Assembly: GCF_050864855.1 (NCBI RefSeq)
Contig: NZ_JBOZWW010000056.1
Coordinates: 1 to 64,000, forward strand
Length of the DNA stretch: 64,000 bases
Reading direction: 5' to 3'
Source of the DNA: Cardinium hertigii_C
GTDB taxonomy: Bacteria; Bacteroidota; Bacteroidia; Cytophagales; Amoebophilaceae
Position numbers and translations under genes: made by a program. This document shows positions 17,986 to 24,912 of this stretch, in pieces (within the stretch, counting starts at the first letter, position 1; each line of letters begins with the position of its first letter). The notes under the pieces are model-generated. The model was not told the DNA's origin, searched no databases, and saw only the letters and a program-made list of their open reading frames with translations.

Positions 17986-18616
17986 CATATAGCCCGAGCA
18001 GGATTATAACAATAGCAGAAAGGTTTATGTAGCCCTATTGTCTCTTCTGCTTTAAGGAACTGCAATGATCAAAAACAATTAAATGATAGTGCAGTATTTA
18101 TTTTTTTCTTTTGATTTATAAGAATAAAAAATAGATGCTATGCCAAATAAATTGGATTAGGAAATAGAATACCTACAAGAGATAAGTTTTGATCATTAAA
18201 CTGAAAGTATTGTTAGGATAAAACACCTTATACAACCTTGGAGGGATATAAAAAATTAGTCTTTGAAAAAAATCATTCACTTAGATACCTTAAAGGTAAA
18301 TCTGATAGATTACATTTAACCAATAGAAACCAATTGAGTGGAATATATAGGATCAAGATCAAATCTTTGTTTTTACATCGACCATATAGACGTCAACATA
18401 AACGCAACCATCTTAATGGAATAGCGAAATTTGGATTTCCTATTTTCTTATACGCCTTAAAAAGGGTTTTGAAAGGTTGCAGTGTTTAGTTAACGTCTTT
18501 ATTCATAGATTAAAGCAATCTTTCCAGCATTATCTTGTCTATCTTGATTTTTCCTTGTTCTATCAATAACTGGGCAATGGGCAACATCTATATTACTTAT
18601 TTGTTGCCTCTATGCA
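17986..18616. other. Gap between the two lipoprotein paralogues
   Basis: About 630 bp. The part next to 17986 (to about 18031) continues the upstream block shared with the second lipoprotein gene. The rest is A/T-rich and holds one open frame (18238-18489, listed separately) and otherwise nothing I recognise. Confidence 0.45.
18238..18489 (+). CDS. Hypothetical 83-aa basic ORF, possibly a gene remnant
   Basis: A TTG-initiated frame encoding a basic protein (many Lys, Arg and His) with a hydrophobic patch near its end (FGFPIFLYALKRVL). No family recognised. It lies between two lipoprotein genes of opposite strand in an accessory region with IS elements, so a decayed mobile-element gene is possible. 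The absence of ATG and of a visible ribosome-binding site lowers confidence. Confidence 0.25.
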   Translation: MEGYKKLVFEKNHSLRYLKGKSDRLHLTNRNQLSGIYRIKIKSLFLHRPYRRQHKRNHLNGIAKFGFPIFLYALKRVLKGCSV

Positions 18617-18659
18617 TTAAAAAGCTATCCTTGCTATAACTTTTGTATGTAGATCTCCG

Positions 18660-19328
18660 TTAAGCCTTAGGGTCTTCGTTTTTACCATTGGCATCTGATT
18701 TCTCAGTGCTATTGGCTTTGGTTGTACCATTGGCATCTGATTTCTCAGTGCTATTGGCTTTGGTTGTACCATTGGCATCTGGTTTCTCAGTGCTATTGGC
18801 TTTGGTTGTACCATTGGCATCTGGTTTCTCAGTGCTATTGGCTTTGGTTGTACCACTGGTATTTCGTTGTTGAGCCTTAGGGTTTTCGGTTGTACCACCG
18901 ACATCTGTTTTGTTATCCTTAGAGGCTTCCGGTGGCCTTGAATTACGGTAGCTGTTATTCTGAGCATTGTCACTATAATTAGAGCCAGTTGTGTAGTTAT
19001 TGGGTGAGCCTGGTGTTGGTGGTATCATGATGTCATTGCCTGATTTAGTTAAATTTGGAGATGGCGTTATAACCTCAGGGTTTTTATCCTTGGTTTCGAA
19101 ACAACCGTTAAGATAGCAATAAGTACCACCACCACTCAGTCCAGCTGTTGCCAATAAGCCAGCACAGACTCCACCAATGATATATTTTTTCTGGTGCCTG
19201 TTATAGTGCCTTTTTGCGTTACCTACGGTAGGTCTATTCATTTCTTGTTTGGTGTGTAGACAAGAAGAGAAAGTGGTTAAACTTAATAGCCCAACGCATA
19301 GGCCTATTTTATGGTTTATCTTTTTCAT
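18660..19328 (-). CDS. Repeat lipoprotein, family member 2
   Basis: The 222-aa product has the same lipoprotein signal, lipobox Cys23 and conserved head (HTKQEMNRPTVGNAKRHYNR) as the gene at 17210, followed by a Gly-rich hydrophobic segment. The C-terminal half is different: an Asn/Ser/Pro-rich stretch, then four tandem copies of a 14-residue unit GTTKANSTEK(P/S)DAN. The repeats are 42 bp long, so copy-number changes preserve the frame. A second open frame runs through the same repeats. Probably surface-exposed. An IS is inserted 103 bp upstream of the start, and a heptamer repeat lies in its leader. Confidence 0.75.
   Translation of the reverse strand: MKKINHKIGLCVGLLSLTTFSSCLHTKQEMNRPTVGNAKRHYNRHQKKYIIGGVCAGLLATAGLSGGGTYCYLNGCFETKDKNPEVITPSPNLTKSGNDIMIPPTPGSPNNYTTGSNYSDNAQNNSYRNSRPPEASKDNKTDVGGTTENPKAQQRNTSGTTKANSTEKPDANGTTKANSTEKPDANGTTKANSTEKSDANGTTKANSTEKSDANGKNEDPKA
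18684..18851 (-). repeat. Four tandem 42-bp repeats in lipoprotein 2
   Basis: Units at 18684-18725, 18726-18767, 18768-18809 and 18810-18851 are nearly identical. The first two (gene-distal) encode Ser and the last two Pro at the single variable residue of GTTKANSTEK(P/S)DAN. This pairing suggests recent doubling. The unit length is divisible by three, so expansion would lengthen the surface region without a frameshift. Confidence 0.9.
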
Positions 19329-19338
19329 AAAAATGATA

Positions 19339-19373
19339 TTAAAAATTAAAAATTAAAAATTAAAAATTAAAAA
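19339..19373 (-). repeat. Five tandem heptamers (TTAAAAA) in the lipoprotein 2 leader
   Basis: Exactly five copies of TTAAAAA on the plus strand, between the start codon (ending at 19328) and the palindrome at 19377-19388. The paralogue at 17944 has only one degenerate unit here, so the start-to-palindrome distance is 48 bp in this gene and 29 bp in the other. Such short repeats commonly slip during replication and could change expression. Confidence 0.8.
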
Positions 19374-19376
19374 CGT

Positions 19377-19388
19377 ATTACGCGTAAT
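19377..19388. promoter_or_regulatory. 12-bp perfect palindrome ATTACGCGTAAT upstream of lipoprotein 2
   Basis: The same palindrome as at 17974-17985. It sits within the upstream block conserved between the paralogues, up to the point where the IS interrupts it at 19431/19432. Candidate regulator-binding site. Confidence 0.45.
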
Positions 19389-19431
19389 CATATGCCCCAA
19401 ACAGGATTACAACAATAGCGTAAAGGTTTAT

Positions 19432-20988
19432 TTAGTCGGTCCTGAAATACTGTATAATTATTTGTTAATCAGCAAATAAATGGTTAAATTTGTATTGGTT
19501 AATAACCAGTTTTAGAGTTGTTTTGTATAAAAAGCTTGCAAAATAAGGATGAAATCTAAGAAAATAAATAATAGCCTTGAGCGTTTGTTTGAGCAACGCT
19601 TATCTAGTTTTCTTAACCCGAAACATCCTTTATTCCAGTTATCTGATTCGATTCCTTGGCACTCCTTAGCATCAGATTTAGACCGCGGTTTTAGCTATGG
19701 ACCTGGTCAACCTCCTTTGCCTATTCGTTTAATTATAGGTCTTCTCATTATCAGTCATATGTATAATATTTCTGATGAACAAGTAGTGGTTAGATGGGTA
19801 GAAAACCCTTATTGGCAATACTTTTGTGGATATGATTATTTTCAGTTTAAGGTGCCTTGTAACCCCAGTTCATTGACCCGTTGGCGCCATAGATTAGGTC
19901 AAGAAGGTCTCAATAAAATCTTATCTATGACTATAGACTTATCGCTAAAAAAAAAAGTAGTGACCCGAAAAGAACTTGAAAAAGTTATAGCTGATACTAC
20001 TGTAATGGAGAAAAATATCCGTTACCCAACTGACTCTTCTTTGCTTAATAAAGCCAGAGAAAAACTGGTCAGTATAGCCAAGAAAACAGGTATTAAACTG
20101 CGTCAAACTTATCAGCGGTTAGGTCTATCTATTAAACGTAAAGTTGATAGGTATGCTCATGCCAAACAGTATAAACGTTTATCCAAGGGCGTTAAAACAT
20201 TAAAAACCTATCTTGGTCGGGTAATAAGAGATGTAGAACGTTCTATAGCATCCTGTGATGATCTAATACGCAACCAATTTACGCGCCTACTATCTATAAG
20301 TAAAAAACTTATAAATCAATCAAAAAATAGTAAAGATAAAGTTTATAGTATCCATGAACCCTCGGTCTACTGTGTGAGTAAAGGTAAGTCTAGAAATCCT
20401 TATGAGTATGGTTGTAAAGTACAATTTACATTGACCCATAAAAAAGGTTTAATTGTTTCTACAGAAGCGATACATCCTAATGCTTATGATGGCCATACTT
20501 TAGAGAAGAGTTTATTACAAGCCGAGCAATTATCTGGTACCAAGGTAAAATATGCTTTCGTAGATAAAGCCTATAGAGGTCATAATATTCCTGTTAATGA
20601 ATGTGATATATTTATAAGTGGTTCTAAAAGGGGTATAACCCCTGCTCTAAAAAAAGCTATAAAAAGAAGATCTTCTATTGAACCGCATATCGGTCATATG
20701 AAAGCCGATGGTAAATTATCCGTTAACTATTTGAAAGGTATTTTAGGAGATAAACTTAACGTTATTTTATGTGCTATTGCTCATAACCTACGACTGATTA
20801 CAAGAAAATTATTCTTAATACCCTCACAGTCAAATAAATTAAAACCTATATAATTAAAATTCTTAATCCAAAACCAGTTATACCTATATCTTGGGTAAGA
20901 AAAATAGAGCGCCTGATAAACCATATATATTATAAAGAAATATCCATTCAATAAATTTATTCAAAAATAATATTTCAGGGCCGACTAA
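19432..20988 (+). mobile_element. Complete IS5-like insertion sequence (1557 bp)
   Basis: Terminal inverted repeats of 18 bp: TTAGTCGGTCCTGAAATA at 19432-19449 and the complement of TTAGTCGGCCCTGAAATA at 20971-20988, matching at 17 of 18 positions. They enclose one intact transposase gene. The upstream homology with lipoprotein 1 stops exactly at the left end, and the right end abuts a headless ankyrin fragment. The flanks (TTAT left, GTAC right) show no target duplication. This suggests the two sides were brought together by recombination between IS copies or by deletion next to the IS. Confidence 0.9.
19549..20853 (+). CDS. IS5-like transposase
   Basis: A 434-aa DDE transposase. The N-terminal DUF772-like helical domain (about residues 10-130) contains FSYGPGQPPLPIRL and the RWVENPYWQYFCGY motif. 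The catalytic acidic residues are visible as Asp in IADTTVMEKNIRYPTD (near 149), Asp in AFVDKAYRG (near 345) and Glu in RSSIEPHIGHMK (near 383). The linker between the first two is Lys/Arg-rich. The gene is undamaged, so the element is probably active or recently so. The IS5 versus IS1182 subdivision cannot be fixed without a search. Confidence 0.93.
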   Translation: MKSKKINNSLERLFEQRLSSFLNPKHPLFQLSDSIPWHSLASDLDRGFSYGPGQPPLPIRLIIGLLIISHMYNISDEQVVVRWVENPYWQYFCGYDYFQFKVPCNPSSLTRWRHRLGQEGLNKILSMTIDLSLKKKVVTRKELEKVIADTTVMEKNIRYPTDSSLLNKAREKLVSIAKKTGIKLRQTYQRLGLSIKRKVDRYAHAKQYKRLSKGVKTLKTYLGRVIRDVERSIASCDDLIRNQFTRLLSISKKLINQSKNSKDKVYSIHEPSVYCVSKGKSRNPYEYGCKVQFTLTHKKGLIVSTEAIHPNAYDGHTLEKSLLQAEQLSGTKVKYAFVDKAYRGHNIPVNECDIFISGSKRGITPALKKAIKRRSSIEPHIGHMKADGKLSVNYLKGILGDKLNVILCAIAHNLRLITRKLFLIPSQSNKLKPI

Positions 20989-21211
20989 GTACAAAAGGAC
21001 GCACATCAATGAAAAAAAAGAAGATGGATGTACGCCACTTCATATTGCAGCATCTTTGAATAGAGTAGATATAGTAAACGCATTACTCACATCTGATGCT
21101 GAAGTCAACGAAAAAAATAAAAATGGTGAAACAGCTCTTGATTTAGCTAAGGCAAAGAACCATTCGGAATGTATTACGCTGCTAGAACAAATGATGCGAA
21201 ATAAGCCTTGA
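20989..21211 (+). pseudogene. Ankyrin-repeat protein, 3' fragment cut by the IS
   Basis: Directly after the IS right end, a frame open through 21211 encodes about 1.7 ankyrin repeats: EDGCTPLHIAASLNRVDIV, then NALLTSDAEVNEKNKNGETALDLA, then a capping helix and a TGA stop. The hallmark TPLHIAA and GETALDLA are clear. There is no start codon in this frame and no ankyrin-coding sequence on the other side of the IS, so the 5' part is lost or elsewhere. Ankyrin proteins are common candidate effectors in this symbiont group. This copy is probably not translated, unless the IS supplies a start. Confidence 0.8.
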
Positions 21212-21252
21212 TTAACATTAAAAATGGTTACAAAGGCGCTGTGCTATCTTTC

Positions 21253-21277
21253 TGTAGTGCGCTAAAAACGCCAGACA
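21253..21277. repeat. Diverged end resembling the 12.2-kb MITE-like element
   Basis: TGTAGTGCGCTAAAAACGCC followed by AGACA aligns with the left end at 12197-12221 at 18 of 25 positions, and the following A-run also matches. No partner end was found nearby. It may be a decayed IS terminus in the debris between the ankyrin fragment and gltX. Confidence 0.3.
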
Positions 21278-21342
21278 AAAAAACAACAATTTTATCTTTA
21301 GATAACATCAATCCAAAACTATATATTTTAATTTTATAACCA

Positions 21343-21378
21343 GTATCTAAAATAGATTATGCAATCTATTTTAGATAC
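21343..21378 (-). terminator. Perfect 16-bp inverted repeat downstream of gltX
   Basis: GTATCTAAAATAGATT (21343-21358), loop ATGC, then its exact complement at 21363-21378. It begins 18 bp after the gltX stop codon. Without a T-run it is not a textbook intrinsic terminator, but it would form a strong hairpin protecting or ending the gltX-psd-cdsA transcript. Confidence 0.55.
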
Positions 21379-21396
21379 ACTTAACCATAAGCTCAT

Positions 21397-22896
21397 CTAT
21401 CCTATTTGTTCTAAAAATGTAGTAATTCTCGTATGCGTCTTCTTGTTACCCAGTAGGACTATAGTTTCTATAAGGTCTGGACCAGCCATTTTGCCTGTAA
21501 GGGCCATACGCAACAAAGGCATCATACCAGTAATACAGGTTGCTTGTAACAACTGTTTAAGCTCATGCGCATTCCATCCTACGAGGGTAGAAAGCCCTTT
21601 ATGAAAAGCCATGATTCCTTCTTTGGTTTGGTGATGCCATTTTTGCTGGATTAGTTCAGCGTTATAATCTACAGGATCAAAGAAAAAAAATCTACCTTCT
21701 TGCCAGAAATCTTTTGGAAAAGTAATTCTATCTTTGACCAAGTTGCAAATGGCTACTGCATCTTGTTGGCTACAAACTATATTTTCTTGAGCAGCTTCTG
21801 TTATAAAGTAATCCGCCCAAGCAATTGGACCTTGTTTTTTAATATGTTGTTGGTTAAACCATTTGGCTTTTGCCATATCAAACTTAACACCTGATTTGCC
21901 CAATCGTTCCAAAGAAAAAGCCTCTATTAAGCCTGTTTTGGTAAATATTTCTTGATGGGTACCTGGGTTCCATCCCAATAAAGCCAAGAAATTCAACAAT
22001 GCTTCTGGCAAATAGCCTGCTTCTCTAAACGCTTTTTCAACGGTGAGATCTGGGCTGTTCCAAGCGATAGGGAAGGCAGGAAAGCCATATTGATCGGCAT
22101 GACGCTTACTTAATTTTCCTTGACCATCGGGGGCCAATAGCAGCGGTAGATGTATAAATTGGGGCATTGTATCTGCCCAACCTAGGCAACGGTACAACCA
22201 TATATGAATAGGGGTAGAGGGTAGCCACTCTTCACCACGGATGACATGGCTGATTTGCATCAGATGATCATCTATCACACTGGCAAAGTGATAAGTAGGC
22301 AAACCATCTGACTTCATCAAAACCTTATCGTCCAAGACTGTAGTATCTACTTTTACCCAGCCACGAATGCCATCATGAAAACGTATAAGGGTTTTATGGG
22401 GTATTTTTAATCGAATCACATAGGGTTTGCCTGCGGCAATCCATTCCTTAACCTGTTCCATAGGCATGGTCAGTCCATTGCGCATCCATTCACGACTAGT
22501 AGCATTATATTGTGGGCTGGCCACCTTGGCTGCTTTAAGTCGTTCCCGCATCGCTTCAATTTCTGCTGGTGTGTCAAATGCATAATAGGCATGTCCACTA
22601 TCCAATAAGGGTTGGATGTACTCCTGATAGATCCCGATCCGTTCAGATTGTTTGTAAGGACCAAATGGCCCCCCTTCTTGAGGCCCTTCATCTGGTACAA
22701 TCCCTAGCCAGCTCAAGCTCTCTAAAATGTAAGCCTCCGCACCAGCCACCCAACGTTTTTGATCGGTATCTTCAATACGAAGTATAAAACTACCGCCTTC
22801 TTTTTGGGCTAAAAAGTAATTATAAAGAATGGTTCTAACACTACCAATATGTAGTGCGCCTGTTGGACTAGGTGCAAACCGCACACGTACTGCCAT
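21397..22896 (-). CDS. gltX: Glutamyl-tRNA synthetase
   Basis: A class I aminoacyl-tRNA synthetase of 499 aa. The N-terminal ATP-binding motif is FAPSPTGALHIGSVRT (HIGH-type HIGS) at about residues 7-22. The KMSKS-type loop is GKLSKRHAD near 255. The insertion between them and the C-terminal anticodon-binding helical domain are present. It charges tRNA-Glu in the cytoplasm; whether it also makes Glu-tRNA-Gln for an amidotransferase route cannot be judged here. The start MAVRVRFAPS matches the family. It is the last gene of a same-strand run cdsA-psd-gltX. Confidence 0.97.
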   Translation of the reverse strand: MAVRVRFAPSPTGALHIGSVRTILYNYFLAQKEGGSFILRIEDTDQKRWVAGAEAYILESLSWLGIVPDEGPQEGGPFGPYKQSERIGIYQEYIQPLLDSGHAYYAFDTPAEIEAMRERLKAAKVASPQYNATSREWMRNGLTMPMEQVKEWIAAGKPYVIRLKIPHKTLIRFHDGIRGWVKVDTTVLDDKVLMKSDGLPTYHFASVIDDHLMQISHVIRGEEWLPSTPIHIWLYRCLGWADTMPQFIHLPLLLAPDGQGKLSKRHADQYGFPAFPIAWNSPDLTVEKAFREAGYLPEALLNFLALLGWNPGTHQEIFTKTGLIEAFSLERLGKSGVKFDMAKAKWFNQQHIKKQGPIAWADYFITEAAQENIVCSQQDAVAICNLVKDRITFPKDFWQEGRFFFFDPVDYNAELIQQKWHHQTKEGIMAFHKGLSTLVGWNAHELKQLLQATCITGMMPLLRMALTGKMAGPDLIETIVLLGNKKTHTRITTFLEQIG

Positions 22897-22938
22897 ATAT
22901 CAATGTGAAAAATAATACAAATACAATGGTTATAAAAA

Positions 22939-22986
22939 CTTATCCTGACGGCCATTTAGTAGCTTATCCTGACGGCCATTTAGTAG
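22939..22986. repeat. Two tandem 24-bp repeats upstream of gltX
   Basis: CTTATCCTGACGGCCATTTA followed by GTAG is repeated perfectly at 22939-22962 and 22963-22986, between psd (stop at 22994) and gltX (start at 22896). It is comparatively GC-rich for an intergenic segment. Probably a local duplication; no function evident. Confidence 0.75.
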
Positions 22987-22993
22987 ATAGAAG

Positions 22994-23650
22994 CTATATT
23001 TTGGCCAAAACGGTAAGTCCACCTTTTACTTTATCCCCTACAGATACTTGAATATCGGCATCCAGGGGTAAATAAACTTCTGCTCTTGAACCAAACTTAA
23101 TAAAGCCACATTTTTCACCTTGTTGAACTACTTCACCTTCTTTAAAATAAAACTTGATGCGACGTGCCATAAAACCAGCTATTTGTCTAAAAAGAATTTG
23201 CTGACCATTATCATTTTCAATTACAATAGAGGTTCTTTCGTTATGTGTACTGGATTTGGGATGAAAAGCAACCAGGTACTTACCTGGGTGGTACTTAAAA
23301 AAGACAATTTTGCCAGACATCGGAAATCGATTGACATGTACATTAAAAGGAGACATAAAGATACTAACTTTGATGCGATCTTCCCGTAAGTACTCTTCCT
23401 CATACACCTTTTGAATACCCAAAATTTTACCATCTGCGGGCCCCAATATATATTGATCTTGGGTATGAATGATCCGGTATGGATCCCTAAAAAAATAGAT
23501 CAACCACAAATACAAAGCACCACTTACTACTGTAAATCCTATGGATTGGCGGTAACTAAAGACCACTTTTTTATGCATGCCATAATAAATCAGCAGCAAT
23601 ACAACGGGTGTCCATAATAAAATTCCTTTTCCTTCTTTATGTATTTTCAT
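22994..23650 (-). CDS. psd: Phosphatidylserine decarboxylase proenzyme
   Basis: A 218-aa short-form Psd that makes phosphatidylethanolamine from phosphatidylserine at the inner membrane. The N-terminus has two membrane helices (about residues 8-50). The core has GPADGKI, SIFMSPFNVHVNRFP, and the self-cleavage site KFGSRAEV, where Ser becomes the pyruvoyl group (near residue 187). The order matches the short Psd of Bacteroidota. It lies downstream of cdsA in the same direction (83-bp gap), so two phospholipid steps are adjacent. Confidence 0.94.
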   Translation of the reverse strand: MKIHKEGKGILLWTPVVLLLIYYGMHKKVVFSYRQSIGFTVVSGALYLWLIYFFRDPYRIIHTQDQYILGPADGKILGIQKVYEEEYLREDRIKVSIFMSPFNVHVNRFPMSGKIVFFKYHPGKYLVAFHPKSSTHNERTSIVIENDNGQQILFRQIAGFMARRIKFYFKEGEVVQQGEKCGFIKFGSRAEVYLPLDADIQVSVGDKVKGGLTVLAKI

Positions 23651-23733
23651 TATTAGAAGCCTTACAATCTATGGCTATAGTGGCGTTTTATAGATCACCC
23701 ATTGGTCTACCAGTAGACTGGATTTGATCTTTT

Positions 23734-24576
23734 TTATCCACATAGCAAAGTTATTTGCAAAAATGCAACTACGGCAGGAATGGTTAGCAATAGGCTATCC
23801 ACTCTGTCCAAAAGTCCTCCATGTCCTGGAATCATTTCGCTAGCGTTTTTTACATCTACACTCCTTTTAAGCAATGAGGCGACCAAATCTCCATAGGTCC
23901 CTGTAAGTATGGTAATGGCCGAGATGGCCAGCCACTGCCATGGGGGTAAAATAGTAAAAAAATAGGCTATACCATGACCTGTTACAAGGGCAAACAATGC
24001 CCCTCCCAAAAAACCCTCCCATGTTTTTTGAGGAGAAATTCGCTTAAAGAATTTAGATTTCCCTATGGTAGCACCCACTAGATAGGCCCCTGTATCCTGG
24101 CTCCAAACAATCACCAGTAAACCCAGTATCAATTGGTGCGAATAGATGCCTTTAAAAAAGGCCAAATAATGTAACATGCCACAAGGAACCGCAATATATA
24201 CAATACCCAAAAAGGTAACCGCAATATCTAAAAAAGGATTAGAGGGCTTATGCCTATACAATGCAGCGATATATATAAAAATAGTGAATAAAATAGATCC
24301 ATAACTTAATAAGGGTGAAAAGTTATCTTGAAGACAATAGGAGAAGGCTAGCGTATACAAAAGCAAGCCTAGCCAAATGCCGTAGCCACGCATAGGCGCA
24401 ACATTTGCTTGTTTAAGCAGCTTATAAAACTCCAGCATTGCCAGCATGACTACATAAAAAAAAAGAAAAAAATAGGTCCATGCGGACCAAAAAATCGCAA
24501 AAACAATAACAGGTGTAAAGAAGACAATCGAAAAAAAACGTTGTACAAAATTGTTTTGTTTTTTCAACATAGCCAT
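23734..24576 (-). CDS. cdsA: Phosphatidate cytidylyltransferase
   Basis: An integral-membrane enzyme making CDP-diacylglycerol. It is 280 aa with about eight hydrophobic segments. The family signature is intact: SQDTGAYLVG, KISPQKTWEG-type FKRISPQKTWEGFLGG, GDLVASLLKRS, VKNASEMIPGHGGLLDRVDS near residues 225-262. In Bacteroidota cdsA and psd often follow ftsH; here ftsH is absent and an accessory transporter gene lies upstream on the other strand. Confidence 0.95.
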   Translation of the reverse strand: MAMLKKQNNFVQRFFSIVFFTPVIVFAIFWSAWTYFFLFFYVVMLAMLEFYKLLKQANVAPMRGYGIWLGLLLYTLAFSYCLQDNFSPLLSYGSILFTIFIYIAALYRHKPSNPFLDIAVTFLGIVYIAVPCGMLHYLAFFKGIYSHQLILGLLVIVWSQDTGAYLVGATIGKSKFFKRISPQKTWEGFLGGALFALVTGHGIAYFFTILPPWQWLAISAITILTGTYGDLVASLLKRSVDVKNASEMIPGHGGLLDRVDSLLLTIPAVVAFLQITLLCG

Positions 24577-24912
24577 AGGAGCTGTTTTTAAATACAGAAT
24601 AGACCCCTTGGATAATGTCTTATACCCAAGAGCCAGTAAAAGGTTGTTACAATGATATAAAATTTAATAGGAGGAACAAAATAGCTGCTGTCACGTAGCG
24701 CTTTTTACCCCATTTGGTATGGGTAAAGCTATAGAATTAACCCATTACAGCACTAAAAGTACCATCCGTCTCAAACGACACCAACCCAGATTGTAGAAAA
24801 TTTTTACCATACCCCGTCTTGTACGGCTTTGTTTTTTAAACAAAAATTTGTATTATATAATTCATGTCTTCTATATAGTATTTTCTACACTTTTTTTAAT
24901 TTGTTCCATTAT
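24577..24912. other. Divergent region upstream of cdsA and symporter-fusion gene 1
   Basis: About 335 bp. The part nearest the plus-strand gene (from about 24834) contains TTAAACAAAAATTTGTATTA, which is conserved as TTAACCAAAATTTGTATTAT at the same distance upstream of the tandem paralogue (about 28610). It is therefore probably promoter or leader. An upstream in-frame start at 24829 is rejected because the matching frame in the paralogue has a stop just before its ATG. Confidence 0.5.

Noticed and set aside
18238..18489. HigB/RelE-type toxin reading of the 83-aa ORF
   Set aside because: Only a vague resemblance (LSGIYRIKI) and no partner antitoxin gene beside it; not enough to name it.
18617..18973. 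118-codon frame through the 42-bp repeats
   Set aside because: It is an alternative frame of the repeat lipoprotein gene, without the signal peptide; kept only as a remark in a finding.
24829..24912. N-terminal extension of symporter-fusion gene 1 (28 residues)
   Set aside because: The tandem paralogue has a stop codon immediately before the equivalent ATG, and the upstream DNA is conserved as a leader, so MIYLNM is the true start.
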